Below are positions 1 through 8,550 of a DNA stretch of 64,000 bases, piece by piece. The stretch's first letter is position 1; the number at the start of each line of letters is the position of its first letter. The notes under the pieces were generated by a model. The model made no database searches and had not been told where the DNA came from. It was given only the letters and a program-made list of their open reading frames with translations. Position numbers and translations under genes: made by a program. This DNA is from Anaerolineales bacterium. Its GTDB lineage: Bacteria; Chloroflexota; Anaerolineae; Anaerolineales; Villigracilaceae. The stretch covers positions 310,001-374,000 of the forward strand of contig JAEURJ010000023.1 in NCBI GenBank assembly GCA_016789305.1, given 5' to 3'.

Positions 1-519
1 AACGACAAGAACTATCGTTCGCTGGGTGGAACTCTGCAGAATACACTGGATGGAATTCAACGAACACGGGAAGCAGGTCTGTGGGTGGAGGTGGTGACTC
101 TGGTCATCCCGGGATTCAATGATTCCAATGAAGAGTTGTGGGAGGCTGCGCGCTTCCTCGCAGGTCTTTCTGCCGATATCCCGTGGCACGTCACTGCGTT
201 TCATAAAGATTATAAAATGACCAAACCCGACAATACAGATTCAAAGACACTCTTGCGCGCTGCAGAGATCGGGCGTGAGGCAGGATTGCGCTATGTGTAT
301 GCCGGGAATATCCCGGGAAACGTCGGGGAGTATGAAGATACTCATTGCCCGGCATGCAATCATCCGCTTGTGAAAAGAAGCGGGTACGTCATCAAAAAGT
401 ACGAAATTTCACACGACGGGAAATGCCCCAAATGCGGCCAAAACATCCCCGGATTGTGGACAAAGGACCCTTCCCGAGTGGGGTTAAACGGGATTGGCCG
501 GCCATTCGCACTGCATTAA
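1..519 (+). CDS. amrS: AmmeMemoRadiSam system radical SAM enzyme, C-terminal part (5' end outside window)
   Basis: The frame is open from the first base, so the gene starts before the window and only about 172 C-terminal residues are present. Visible are the end of a radical SAM barrel (a segment around IPGFNDS, then WHVTAFHKDYKM) and the C-terminal zinc-ribbon-like tail with two Cys pairs (CPAC and CPKCG), which is characteristic of the AmmeMemoRadiSam radical SAM family. The radical SAM cysteine motif itself would lie upstream. The family normally occurs with Memo and AMMECR1 proteins, and its substrate is not established. The internal GTG at position 85 is not a true start, because the homology continues upstream of it. 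The gene ends 75 bases before the next start. Confidence 0.85.
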   Translation, partial: NDKNYRSLGGTLQNTLDGIQRTREAGLWVEVVTLVIPGFNDSNEELWEAARFLAGLSADIPWHVTAFHKDYKMTKPDNTDSKTLLRAAEIGREAGLRYVYAGNIPGNVGEYEDTHCPACNHPLVKRSGYVIKKYEISHDGKCPKCGQNIPGLWTKDPSRVGLNGIGRPFALH

Positions 520-521
520 GT

Positions 522-557
522 GTATAATGCGCCCAACTCACCCTGCGCGGCAGGGTG
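522..557 (+). promoter_or_regulatory. Putative -10 box and leader hairpin upstream of the ABC operon
   Basis: A TATAAT hexamer lies at 522-527, directly after the amrS stop. No convincing -35 box is spaced in front of it. A hairpin with 8-bp arms (CACCCTGC and its complement, 3-base loop) follows at 539-557, with no U-tract. The binding-protein gene begins at 595 with a GGAGGAG ribosome site. The hairpin could be the amrS terminator or a 5' leader structure of the ABC operon; I cannot separate these. Confidence 0.4.
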
Positions 558-594
558 ATAACCCCAATTTCTCAATTCTCTATGGAGGAGAAAC

Positions 595-2343
595 ATGAAA
601 CGAAATATTTCTGTTTTGCTTTCGTTGATGGTGCTCGCGAGTCTCGTGCTCGCAGCTTGTGGTAGCGCCGCCACCACAACGTCAGCAACCGAAGCGCCAG
701 CAACGATGGCGCCGGCAACCGAAGCCCCTGCAACCGAAGCAGCACCTACAGAGGCTCCCATTCCCGATGTTTCCATCGCAACCTTTGATGGAACTTCACT
801 TTCCGTGCCCGCCGAGGAATGTAATGGCGATTACATTGGCGCGATCCAATCTGTTGTTGCAACAGACGAAAATACTGTGACCTTCACATTATGCCGCCCG
901 GATCCCGCCTTCCTGTCAAAGATCGCCTTCAGCCCATTCTCGATCTATCCTTCGGAATGGCTTGAAACCGCCTCTGCAACAGATCGCCTTGAGAAACCCA
1001 TCGGCACCGGCGCTTATGTGGTCAGCGAATGGAGCCGCGGTGACAGCATTACCTTTACCGCCAACCCCACGTACTGGGGCGATGCACCCGAAGCCGAAAC
1101 ATTGGTCTTCCGCTGGTCATCCGAATCTGCCGCTCGCCTGCTTGAACTGCAATCCGGCACAGTTGACGGAATTGACAACATCGGCCCCGATGATTTCGAC
1201 ACCGTCCGTAACGATTCCAACCTGGCTTTGCTTGAACGCCCCGCTTTGAATGTGTTCTACATTGGTATGACCAATACATTCGCTCCGTTCGACAATCAGG
1301 GTGTACGCCAGGCCATTGCCATGGGCATTGACCGCCAGCGCATTGTGGATAACTTCTATCCTGCCGGATCTGAAGTTGCCTCCCACTTCACCCCCTGCGC
1401 CATCCCCAATGGTTGTACTGGTGACGATTGGTATGAATTTGATGCCGCCGCTGCCAAGGCAAAGTTGGCCGAAGCCGGTTTCCCCGATGGCTTCTCCACA
1501 AAGCTTTACTATCGCGACGTAGTCCGCGGTTACCTGCCGAACGTCAGCACGGTTGCCCAGGACATTCAAGCTCAATTAAAGGAAAACCTGAACATTGACG
1601 CCGAGATCGTCGTCATGGAATCCGGCGCTTTCATTGATGCTTCCGGCACCGGCTCTCTGGATGGTTTGTACCTGCTCGGCTGGGGTGCAGATTACCCGCA
1701 CATCACCAACTTCCTGGACTATCACTTCGGTGCAGCCAACCCGCAGTTTGGTAATCAGTCTGACACCTACACCAACCTGTTGGTGGAAGGCGCTCAGATC
1801 GGTATTCCTGCTGATGCAGAATCCATCTACGTTGAAGCCAACAATGCGATCCGTGAGTATGTCCCGATGATCCCTGTGGCCCACGGTGGTTCCGCCACAG
1901 CTTACCGCGCTGATGTAACCAACCCGCAAGCCGCCCCTCTCACCAACGAATACTTTGCAGTATCCGATCCCGGTGGTCGTGACGTGTTTGTCTGGATGCA
2001 GAACGCCGAACCGATCAGCATGTTCTGTGCCGACGAGTCCGACGGCGAATCCCTGCGCGCTTGTGAACAGGTCACCGAAGCGCTTTACTCCTACGTGGTG
2101 AATGGCACCGATGCCGTCCCCGCGCTTGCTGAGTCCTGCACACCTAATGAAGACCTCACCGTCTGGACCTGTGCCCTGCGCCAGGGTGTCACCTTCTCTG
2201 ACGGCACCACCTTTGATGCTGCCGATGTTGTTGCCACTTTCAATATGGGTCTCAACATTGCATCCCCCACACATGTAGGTAACACCAGCACGTTCTTCTA
2301 CTATGATTATCTCTGGGGTTTGATGAAGAAACCCGGTGCGTAA
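595..2343 (+). CDS. Peptide-type ABC transporter substrate-binding lipoprotein, circularly permuted SBP_bac_5 domain
   Basis: This is a 582-residue secreted lipoprotein with a signal peptide, lipobox LAAC (Cys about residue 22) and an Ala/Thr/Pro/Glu linker to about residue 60. The domain is the family-5 binding protein of dipeptide/oligopeptide importers, but its order is rotated. Residues about 82-460 match the part that usually starts about 150 residues into DppA-like proteins (NTVTFTL, IGTGAY, YWGD, VRQAIAMGIDR) and run to the usual C-terminus (PVAHGG, NEYF). Residues 463-582 then carry what is normally the N-terminal segment (PALAES, LRQGVTFSDGT, FDAADVV). The old N- and C-termini are joined and new ends opened just before the strand preceding PAFLS. 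Two permeases follow. Ligand unknown; peptides are the family default. Confidence 0.88.
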   Translation: MKRNISVLLSLMVLASLVLAACGSAATTTSATEAPATMAPATEAPATEAAPTEAPIPDVSIATFDGTSLSVPAEECNGDYIGAIQSVVATDENTVTFTLCRPDPAFLSKIAFSPFSIYPSEWLETASATDRLEKPIGTGAYVVSEWSRGDSITFTANPTYWGDAPEAETLVFRWSSESAARLLELQSGTVDGIDNIGPDDFDTVRNDSNLALLERPALNVFYIGMTNTFAPFDNQGVRQAIAMGIDRQRIVDNFYPAGSEVASHFTPCAIPNGCTGDDWYEFDAAAAKAKLAEAGFPDGFSTKLYYRDVVRGYLPNVSTVAQDIQAQLKENLNIDAEIVVMESGAFIDASGTGSLDGLYLLGWGADYPHITNFLDYHFGAANPQFGNQSDTYTNLLVEGAQIGIPADAESIYVEANNAIREYVPMIPVAHGGSATAYRADVTNPQAAPLTNEYFAVSDPGGRDVFVWMQNAEPISMFCADESDGESLRACEQVTEALYSYVVNGTDAVPALAESCTPNEDLTVWTCALRQGVTFSDGTTFDAADVVATFNMGLNIASPTHVGNTSTFFYYDYLWGLMKKPGA

Positions 2344-2366
2344 TCCAAGGCAATCGGTAAGATAAA

Positions 2367-2403
2367 AATATGGGGTGGCTGGATAATCCAGCCACCCCAT
2401 ATT
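2367..2403 (+). promoter_or_regulatory. Intercistronic hairpin between binding protein and permeases
   Basis: A perfect 17-bp inverted repeat with a 3-base loop (2367-2383 and 2387-2403) lies between the binding-protein stop and the first permease start. No U-tract follows. In ABC importer operons such hairpins commonly protect the upstream mRNA or partly terminate transcription, so that the binding protein is made in excess; that role is inferred here. Confidence 0.6.
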
Positions 2404-2423
2404 CTAAGAGGAGGTCGGAATAA

Positions 2424-3503
2424 ATGACCCAATATCTTGTACGTCGAATTCTTGCTTCCATTCCGGTCTTATTCGGAATTCTAATTGTTACATTCATTAT
2501 CGCACGCGTGATCCCTGGGGACCCGTGCCGATCCATTCTTGGGGAAAAAGCCACTGCAGCAGTTTGTGAGCGCTTCATTCATGAAAAGGGGCTGGATAAG
2601 CCCATTTATGTACAACTGGGTATTTACATAAGCGAGGTACTCAGCGGCGATTTTGGAAATTCGATTCGATTAAGCCTTCCTGTAACAAGATTACTTGTGG
2701 AACGCCTCCCAACCACCGTGGAGTTGAGTTTTTCAGCACTGCTTATCAGCATTGCAGTCGGTATTCCACTGGGGGTGATTTCCGCGATAAAGCACAACTC
2801 GTGGATTGATGTCATTACCATGATGTGGGCAAATACCGGTGTATCCATGCCTGTATTCTGGCTTGGATTGATGCTGGCTTATGTATTTTCTCTTTTATTG
2901 AAAGATAGCCCTTTTTGGCTGCCTCCATCCGGCCGCCTTAGTGCAGGATTATCAAATGATCCATTCTACGAAGTCTGGGGATGGATCCTTCCTGAAAGCG
3001 GTTTATGGTCTTCCACGCTGGATTTCATTAGTCGCTTGAACATCCTGAATGCGCTCCTTACCTCAAACTGGGAATTGCTCAAGGACGCGATCAAACATTT
3101 GATCCTCCCGGCTGTTGCACTCGGCACCATTCCAATGGCGCTCATTGCCCGCATGGCCCGTTCCGCCATGCTGGATGTATTGGGGCAGGATTACATACGG
3201 ACAGCCCGAGCCAAAGGATTAAGTCAGAGCAGGGTGGTCATCAAGCATGCCTTGCGCAACTCTCTACTGCCGCTTGTTACCGTGATTGGCCTATCTTTGG
3301 GAGGCTTGCTTGGCGGTGCCGTCCTAACAGAGACCATTTTCGGCCTATCAGGGCTTGGCCGCACGTTATATGAAGCGATCACAGCACGCGATTACGTCAT
3401 TGTCCAGGCTTTTACCCTGGTAATCGCGGTATTATTCGTAATCATCAACCTGATAGTAGATATTTCCTACGCTTATCTCGACCCACGCATTCGCATCAAC
3501 TAG
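2424..3503 (+). CDS. ABC transporter permease, DppB/OppB type
   Basis: This 359-residue inner-membrane permease of the dipeptide/oligopeptide importer family starts with the typical YLVRRILASIPVLFGI helix and the R(V)IPGDP segment of DppB-like proteins. The EAA loop that contacts the ATPase is visible as TARAKGLSQSRVVIKHALRN at about residues 258-277. Around six hydrophobic segments can be read, in line with the family, and the length is slightly above the usual 310-340 because of a long periplasmic loop after helix 3. A GGAGG ribosome site precedes the ATG. The gene lies between the binding protein and the second permease, so it forms half of the membrane channel. Confidence 0.92.
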   Translation: MTQYLVRRILASIPVLFGILIVTFIIARVIPGDPCRSILGEKATAAVCERFIHEKGLDKPIYVQLGIYISEVLSGDFGNSIRLSLPVTRLLVERLPTTVELSFSALLISIAVGIPLGVISAIKHNSWIDVITMMWANTGVSMPVFWLGLMLAYVFSLLLKDSPFWLPPSGRLSAGLSNDPFYEVWGWILPESGLWSSTLDFISRLNILNALLTSNWELLKDAIKHLILPAVALGTIPMALIARMARSAMLDVLGQDYIRTARAKGLSQSRVVIKHALRNSLLPLVTVIGLSLGGLLGGAVLTETIFGLSGLGRTLYEAITARDYVIVQAFTLVIAVLFVIINLIVDISYAYLDPRIRIN

Positions 3504-3513
3504 GAACTTAAAC

Positions 3514-4470
3514 ATGACTTTGCAAAGCGATACCGTTGCAAAACTTGATCCAGAAATCCTGTCCTTAAACTCCGTCAGTCTGTGGCAGATCACATGGCAC
3601 AGGCTGTTTCGACGCCGGTCTGCCGTGGTTGGTTTATGCATCCTCGGCATACTGGTATTTATCGCTCTTACCGCTCAATGGCTGGCTCCATATGATCCAA
3701 CACGCTCCATGCTTGACGTGGACCCGCCGCAAAAAATCAAAGCGCGTTCCGCACCATGCATACATCTGCTAGGCTGCCCTGAAGATCAGCCGCAACATCT
3801 GATGGGAACCGACGGAAATCTCCGCGACCAATTCAGCCGCCTACTTTACGGCTCACGTCTTAGCTTGATGGTGGGCTTCTCCACTGTTACATTTGCCATC
3901 ATCATTGGCACCGTACTTGGTGCCATCGCCGGATACTTTGGCGGCTGGTGGGATAACGCCATCATGCGCATCATGGATGTTTTACTGGCGTTCCCATCGC
4001 TTTTGCTGGCTATTGCCATTGTTACCGTTCTTGGCCCTGGACTTATCAATGCATTGCTCGCGATCGGCATTGTCTCCATCCCGGCATACGCCCGCGTGAT
4101 GCGTGCCTCCGTACTCTCCGTGCGTGAAATGGATTATGTTTCTGCCACACGAGCACTGGGCGGCAATAACCTTCAAATCCTGTTCAATCGGATTCTGCCA
4201 AACGCGTTGACTCCCCTTATCGTGCAAGGAACTCTGGGAATTGCATCTGCTATTCTCGATGCTGCGGCACTTTCCTTTATCGGCCTTGGTGCCCAGCCCC
4301 CAACACCGGAATGGGGCTCCATGCTGGGAGCGGAACGTAACCAGGTATTCACAGCCCCGCATCTTGTGTTCTATCCCGGGCTGATGATCATGCTCACCGT
4401 TTTATGCTTCAACTTGATTGGCGACGGCCTGCGTGATGCCCTGGACCCACGCCTGGCACAATTAAGCTAA
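3514..4470 (+). CDS. ABC transporter permease, DppC/OppC type
   Basis: This 318-residue permease partners the preceding DppB-like protein. It has the N-terminal cytoplasmic stretch and first helix of OppC_N proteins (RRSAVVGLCILGILV), the LMGTD motif before the permease core, and an EAA loop (SATRALGGNNLQILFNRILPN region, about residues 209-229). It starts 10 bases after the previous stop, so it is in the same transcript. A strong hairpin terminator follows and no ATP-binding subunit is encoded in this window. The transporter must therefore share ATPases encoded elsewhere, or they are supplied by another operon. Confidence 0.92.
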   Translation: MTLQSDTVAKLDPEILSLNSVSLWQITWHRLFRRRSAVVGLCILGILVFIALTAQWLAPYDPTRSMLDVDPPQKIKARSAPCIHLLGCPEDQPQHLMGTDGNLRDQFSRLLYGSRLSLMVGFSTVTFAIIIGTVLGAIAGYFGGWWDNAIMRIMDVLLAFPSLLLAIAIVTVLGPGLINALLAIGIVSIPAYARVMRASVLSVREMDYVSATRALGGNNLQILFNRILPNALTPLIVQGTLGIASAILDAAALSFIGLGAQPPTPEWGSMLGAERNQVFTAPHLVFYPGLMIMLTVLCFNLIGDGLRDALDPRLAQLS

Positions 4471-4485
4471 CCCGATTCAAACATT

Positions 4486-4533
4486 AAAAGCAGAACTGGC
4501 CGCAAACTTTGTTTTGCGGCCAGTTCTGCTTTT
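4486..4533 (+). terminator. Rho-independent terminator of the ABC operon
   Basis: A perfect 21-bp inverted repeat (4486-4506 and 4513-4533, 6-base loop) ending in TTTT lies 15 bases after the permease stop. Confidence 0.85.
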
Positions 4534-4577
4534 AACAGGCTTATATCCATGATGTGGATATATTTTATTCTTTTGTG

Positions 4578-4583
4578 TATAAT
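4578..4583 (+). promoter_or_regulatory. -10 box of tRNA-Arg
   Basis: A consensus TATAAT ends 11 bases before the first tRNA base. No good -35 hexamer is visible at 16-18 bases upstream. Confidence 0.5.
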
Positions 4584-4594
4584 CCCTGCTGCCT

Positions 4595-4666
4595 GCCCTG
4601 ATAGTTCAATGGATAGAACAAAACACTCCTAAGGTTTAGATGTAGGTTCGATTCCTACTCAGGGCA
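4595..4666 (+). tRNA. tRNA-Arg (anticodon CCT)
   Basis: The cloverleaf can be folded by eye. The acceptor arms are GCCCTGA (4595-4601) and TCAGGGC (4659-4665), with discriminator A at 4666. The D-stem is GTTC/GAAC, the anticodon loop CTCCTAA gives CCT at 4628-4630, and the T-arm is GTAGG TTCGATT CCTAC. The anticodon stem has an A.G mismatch next to the loop, a small irregularity. CCA is not encoded. It decodes AGG. No integrase or duplicated tRNA end is seen beside it. Confidence 0.93.
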
Positions 4667-4759
4667 CAAAATCTTCTATACAAATTTTCCGCCCGTTATT
4701 TCTTAATCTATCTCTTAACAAAAAATCTTGCATTAATAAAAACCGTGTAGTAATATTGC

Positions 4760-4806
4760 AAATGATGACCGCCAGGGTGCCCCCCTCACCCTGGCGGTCA
4801 TCATTT
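4760..4806. terminator. Strong symmetric hairpin downstream of tRNA-Arg
   Basis: A perfect 20-bp inverted repeat (4760-4779 and 4787-4806) with a C-rich 7-base loop lies about 95 bases after the tRNA. The arm ends are AAAT/ATTT, so it could act in either direction. Confidence 0.6.
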
Positions 4807-4830
4807 AATGTCAAAACAAGATATAAAAAC

Positions 4831-4858
4831 AAACGGCCTAAATTTCTTTAGGCCGTTT
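4831..4858 (-). terminator. Terminator of the dinB-like gene
   Basis: A 12-bp inverted repeat (4831-4842 and 4847-4858) lies four bases beyond the minus-strand stop at 4863 and ends in TTT followed by a T-rich stretch on that strand. Confidence 0.7.
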
Positions 4859-4862
4859 AGTA

Positions 4863-5354
4863 TTAAAGCTCAATGCCTTGCAGACCATTCATGCCAAGGA
4901 GTAATGAGATCTCTCCGCCGTGATGCAGATCGTGCTCCATCACATGATAGATGACCCAACTCCGTGATAACTCATACTTCTGGCCATCCCATTCATCCGG
5001 AAAAGTCCTGGCGCAATCAGCGGGAGTCCAGCGCTGCAATCGGGCTTCAATGAATGCCCACGTCTCATCAAGCCCCTGTACCAGTTCAACTGCGCTACGC
5101 CTTGAAGAATCGCGTTGACCCCATAACATGTATGCATTCATCGCTTCATCGGCGTCCTGAAGTGTGCCACTAAACCACCCGGCCCGCACGGAAATGATGT
5201 GCTGCACAAGCTGTCCCAACGGCCACATATGCGCAGCCGGCTGCAATGAGATTTGCTGATTCGTTAACGGGGCAATGCTATTACACAGTTTTTTATTGTA
5301 ACTTCGCCAGTTTTCATAGATCACTTCCAGCGTCGATTGAGTTTGCCCTTGCAT
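4863..5354 (-). CDS. DinB-family protein
   Basis: This 163-residue protein belongs to the DinB/YfiT four-helix-bundle superfamily, whose members bind a divalent metal through three His residues and often act as thiol-dependent transferases. The typical pattern is visible: a His in the second helix (LVQHIISVRAGW, about residue 51) and the HDLHHGGE cluster near residue 140. The start is supported by AGGAG seven bases upstream. It lies 22 bases after recN on the same strand, so it may be read through from recN, but no functional link to DNA repair can be claimed from the name alone; DinB here is not DNA polymerase IV. Confidence 0.78.
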   Translation of the reverse strand: MQGQTQSTLEVIYENWRSYNKKLCNSIAPLTNQQISLQPAAHMWPLGQLVQHIISVRAGWFSGTLQDADEAMNAYMLWGQRDSSRRSAVELVQGLDETWAFIEARLQRWTPADCARTFPDEWDGQKYELSRSWVIYHVMEHDLHHGGEISLLLGMNGLQGIEL

Positions 5355-5376
5355 CTATTTCTCCTGAAAAAACAAT

Positions 5377-7113
5377 CTATTTTTTTGGGCCTTTGATCAT
5401 TTGACGTGCCGTCTGCAATAGTTCGTGTGCAGAGCGAAGTGTTCCTTCACCCACCTCTCCAAGCATTTGCGAGAGTTCAAGCAGGCGCGGTTCACCTTCG
5501 AGCTGTTCGACTCTCGTGAGTGTGCGGCCCTTGTCCACAAGCTTTTGGACCTGGTAATGCTGGTCGCCAAATACAGCCAGTTGCGGAAGATGTGTCACGC
5601 AGAAAACCTGATGTGAGCGGGAAAGATTCCAAAGCTTTTGACCGACCACCATGCCTACACGCCCGCCGATGCCTTGATCGATTTCATCGAAGATCAGAGC
5701 AGGGACTTCATCTGCGTTGGCCATCACGTTTTTCAAACCGAGCATCAAACGCGAGGTTTCACCGCCGGAGGCGATCTTTGCCAGCGGCTTGAGTCCTTCA
5801 CCGGGATTCGGGGCCACGAGAAACTCCACGCGGTCGAATCCGTTCTGGTCGAAGGCGATGCGGGTTCCATCTGCAAGCGGCGCGCCGTTGGGATCAGGCT
5901 TGGTCTGGAAGTCCACACCAAATTGAGCAGATGCCATTTTCAAGTCATCCAGTTCGATCTCAATGCCTTTGCCCATTTCAATTGCGGCAGCCTTACGTTT
6001 TTCAGTCAATGTACTGCCCTGCTTGCCAAGTTTTTCAAGCAGTTTGGCTTCCTGCAATTCCAATTCTTCAATGCGACCGGCCGCGCCGGTAATGGTTTCC
6101 AATTGTTTTCGCGCATCCTCACCGTAAGCGATCACCGCAGGGATATTGCCCCCATATTTTCGAACAAGTGAATGGATGAGATCGAGGCGTTCCTCCACAT
6201 CTTCCAGGCGCTTCGGGTTGAATTCAATTTCTTCGAGATAGCCGCGCAAACCATGAATGATGTCTGAGATCGTATCCAGCATTACCTCGGCTTGATTCGC
6301 CAATTCAGATTGGCCTTCATCGATCTTTGCAAGGGCAGCCAGTGCCTGTGCAGCCTGGCCGATGAGATCGGTTGCAGCAGGCGTTTCAGGGGAACCTTCT
6401 TCCAGGACCGCCAGCGCTTCCTGCGCGTTCTGCGCCAGTGATTCGGCATTTGCCAAACGATCTCGTTCCTTGCGAAGTTCTTCATCCTCGCCGGGTTTCA
6501 AGCGGGCATCTTCAATTTCTTCAGCTTGATACGTGAGAATTTCGGTACGGCGATCAGAGTCAGCCTGTGCCTTTCGTAGATCCGACAACTCGCGGCGCAA
6601 ATTCAACAGGGCATGGTAGGTCTGGCGGTATTCTGTCAGCGGTTTGGCAACTTCTGCGTAGCGATCGAGCAGGCCCAGGTGCGCGCGGGGATCGAGCAGG
6701 GATAAATGTTCAGCCTGTCCGTGGATGTCGATCAACAATGCGCCCAGTTCCTTCAACAATCCAACATTGACCGTACGCCCGTTGACGCGCGCCACACTTC
6801 GTCCCTCTTTGCGGACTTCGCGCATGAGCACAACATAATCCGGATTATCCATCAACTCTTCGCGGTTAAGGACCCCGTGTACCGCCTCTTTTTCGGGACC
6901 TTTGAGCTGGAACACTGCCTCGACAAATGCCGCCTCTGAATCAGCGCGGACAAAGGTCGGGTCGGCTTTTCCACCAATAAGCATCACGACTGCATCGAGA
7001 ATGATGGATTTACCCGCACCTGTTTCACCGGTGAGGATGATGAGACCAGGCGCAAAGCGCAGGTCGAGTTTATCTATGATCGCAAAGTTTTGGATGTGAA
7101 GTTCAGTAAGCAT
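5377..7113 (-). CDS. recN: DNA repair protein RecN
   Basis: This 578-residue SMC-like ATPase acts in recombinational double-strand break repair. It has the N-terminal ATP-binding half (LHIQNFAIIDKLDL, then Walker A GETGAGKS about residues 29-36), a central coiled coil (about 150-380) and the C-terminal half with SGGETSRLML and the Walker B stretch LIFDEIDQGIGG. Length is normal for RecN. The gene starts 3 bases after the stop of the zinc-binding membrane protein and is downstream of nadK. The nadK-recN neighbourhood is common in bacteria, which supports both calls. Long open frames on the opposite strand inside it are compositional shadows. Confidence 0.96.
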   Translation of the reverse strand: MLTELHIQNFAIIDKLDLRFAPGLIILTGETGAGKSIILDAVVMLIGGKADPTFVRADSEAAFVEAVFQLKGPEKEAVHGVLNREELMDNPDYVVLMREVRKEGRSVARVNGRTVNVGLLKELGALLIDIHGQAEHLSLLDPRAHLGLLDRYAEVAKPLTEYRQTYHALLNLRRELSDLRKAQADSDRRTEILTYQAEEIEDARLKPGEDEELRKERDRLANAESLAQNAQEALAVLEEGSPETPAATDLIGQAAQALAALAKIDEGQSELANQAEVMLDTISDIIHGLRGYLEEIEFNPKRLEDVEERLDLIHSLVRKYGGNIPAVIAYGEDARKQLETITGAAGRIEELELQEAKLLEKLGKQGSTLTEKRKAAAIEMGKGIEIELDDLKMASAQFGVDFQTKPDPNGAPLADGTRIAFDQNGFDRVEFLVAPNPGEGLKPLAKIASGGETSRLMLGLKNVMANADEVPALIFDEIDQGIGGRVGMVVGQKLWNLSRSHQVFCVTHLPQLAVFGDQHYQVQKLVDKGRTLTRVEQLEGEPRLLELSQMLGEVGEGTLRSAHELLQTARQMIKGPKK

Positions 7114-7116
7114 AGG

Positions 7117-7641
7117 TTATCTTGTAAGTTGAATCCCGGAGATGCGTGCATACACAGCAGGTGTGGCGACAAAAAGATAAATACCGATTCCGATCAGGGC
7201 AAAAATTTGCCCTGTAAAGAACAGGAATAAAATGGCAGGCAAGGCACCAAAAACAACACCCGCCGCACATGACGTGAACAAGATCTTTGAACGGCGCTTC
7301 TTTACCGCACGCAGGGCAATATCAGCAATCAGGGTTCCCGCGCCACCTGCAATGAAAATCGCAGCAAAGATGCCGTAGAAACCAATCAGAGTGGAAACAA
7401 ACGCGGTAATCGCACTCGCAACGATCGACAATGCAAACGTCACGCCAAAGCCGATCAGATAGTCGTACCACATGGCGGTATCGAATACCTTCTGGCGTTC
7501 GCGCACACAGTCCTTGCACATATAACCTGTGGGTGTATGAATGGCACAGGATGTGCAAATATAACGCTCACAGCGTTTGCAGCGCAGCGTGGTCTCCCGG
7601 GCAGGATGGGCATAGCAGGTGGTCATGGTTGTGTTGGTCAT
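7117..7641 (-). CDS. B-box-type zinc finger membrane protein
   Basis: This 174-residue protein has an N-terminal zinc-binding module with ordered Cys/His residues (CYAHP, RCKRCERYIC, SCA, CKDC; about residues 9-44) resembling the B-box found in many bacterial membrane proteins, followed by four hydrophobic helices (about 62-84, 88-112, 123-145, 148-166). Its ATG overlaps the nadK stop as ATGA, so translation is coupled, and recN follows 3 bases later. Function unknown. A role next to NAD kinase and RecN cannot be deduced from the sequence. Confidence 0.8.
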   Translation of the reverse strand: MTNTTMTTCYAHPARETTLRCKRCERYICTSCAIHTPTGYMCKDCVRERQKVFDTAMWYDYLIGFGVTFALSIVASAITAFVSTLIGFYGIFAAIFIAGGAGTLIADIALRAVKKRRSKILFTSCAAGVVFGALPAILFLFFTGQIFALIGIGIYLFVATPAVYARISGIQLTR

Positions 7642-8501
7642 CTAGGCAATCCTAAAGAGTTTTCGTTCATGTGTGCAGTCAGGTTTCGGTAAAAATAACC
7701 CGGGTCGCCAAAGCGGACAAATTGAGCAGTCACATCCGCCGCACGCACATTGATCAAGTCGTCTTCCATTAAAGGTGTTGCAGGTTGTCCATCCACGCTA
7801 ATAACAGTATTTTCTCCATTGATCTTTATCGTCACAGAAGAGCCTTCTGATAAAACCACCGCCCGATCCACAGAAAGATGCGGGGCAATGGGAACCAGCA
7901 AAATATTTCTTAATTCAGGCGGAAGGATCGGACCGCCGGCTGCCAACGCATATGCTGTGGACCCGGTGGCCGTGGAGGCGATCAACCCATCTGCCACATA
8001 ACTTGTTAATTCACGTCCATCCACCGAAGCGGTCAAACGCACCGGGCGCAACAACTGTCCGCGGCCTACAACCACCTCGTTCAAAGCATTCCAACTGCCA
8101 GCAAGCTCTCCAGCACGAACATGGTCCGCATGAAGCATCATGCGATTCTCGATCCATGCCTCACCGTTGAATAATTTTTCAAAGTACCCGCGCCATTCCT
8201 TGCGGTCGATCTGGATCAAAAATCCCAGACGACCAAGGTTTACACCCAGGATCGGCACACCCGATGGAGCACACAAATGGCCCGCCCGCAACACGCTGCC
8301 ATCCCCACCCACGGTGATCAGCATGTCAAATTCGCCAGCCTTCACACGTTTGCGCAATTCCTCATCGTATAAAGAACCGCAAGGGGTGTTGAGCCCTTTT
8401 GATTTCAAATACTCCGCAATTGCCTCGCCTTCAGCAAACGCTTGCGGCATCTTGGGATAGGCGGTGACCACTGGTCGTTTCGGGATGAACGGCTCGGGCA
8501 T
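7638..8501 (-). CDS. nadK: NAD kinase
   Basis: This 287-residue cytosolic NAD kinase makes NADP+ from NAD+ with ATP or polyphosphate. The catalytic GGDGS motif is at residues 65-69 (Asp67), followed by GVNLGRLGFL, the NE pair (ALNEVV) and the glycine-rich ATGSTAYALAAGGP segment. The stop overlaps the next ATG by four bases. A TATAAT hexamer sits on this strand at 8515-8510, only 8 bases before the ATG, and no Shine-Dalgarno sequence is seen, so the mRNA may be almost leaderless. The ATP-binding half is a little short at the N-terminus compared with E. coli NadK. Confidence 0.95.
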   Translation of the reverse strand: MPEPFIPKRPVVTAYPKMPQAFAEGEAIAEYLKSKGLNTPCGSLYDEELRKRVKAGEFDMLITVGGDGSVLRAGHLCAPSGVPILGVNLGRLGFLIQIDRKEWRGYFEKLFNGEAWIENRMMLHADHVRAGELAGSWNALNEVVVGRGQLLRPVRLTASVDGRELTSYVADGLIASTATGSTAYALAAGGPILPPELRNILLVPIAPHLSVDRAVVLSEGSSVTIKINGENTVISVDGQPATPLMEDDLINVRAADVTAQFVRFGDPGYFYRNLTAHMNENSLGLPR

Positions 8502-8550
8502 AATGCGGAATTATACCTTTTCGTGGAATGGACACAGCAACGCTGTATCC

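Noticed and set aside
4595..4666. tRNA-Arg as the attachment site of an integrated element
   Set aside because: No integrase, no repeated tRNA 3' end, and ordinary core genes on both sides.
5638..6171. Antisense frame inside recN
   Set aside because: No ribosome site or family match, and fully explained by the recN codon pattern.
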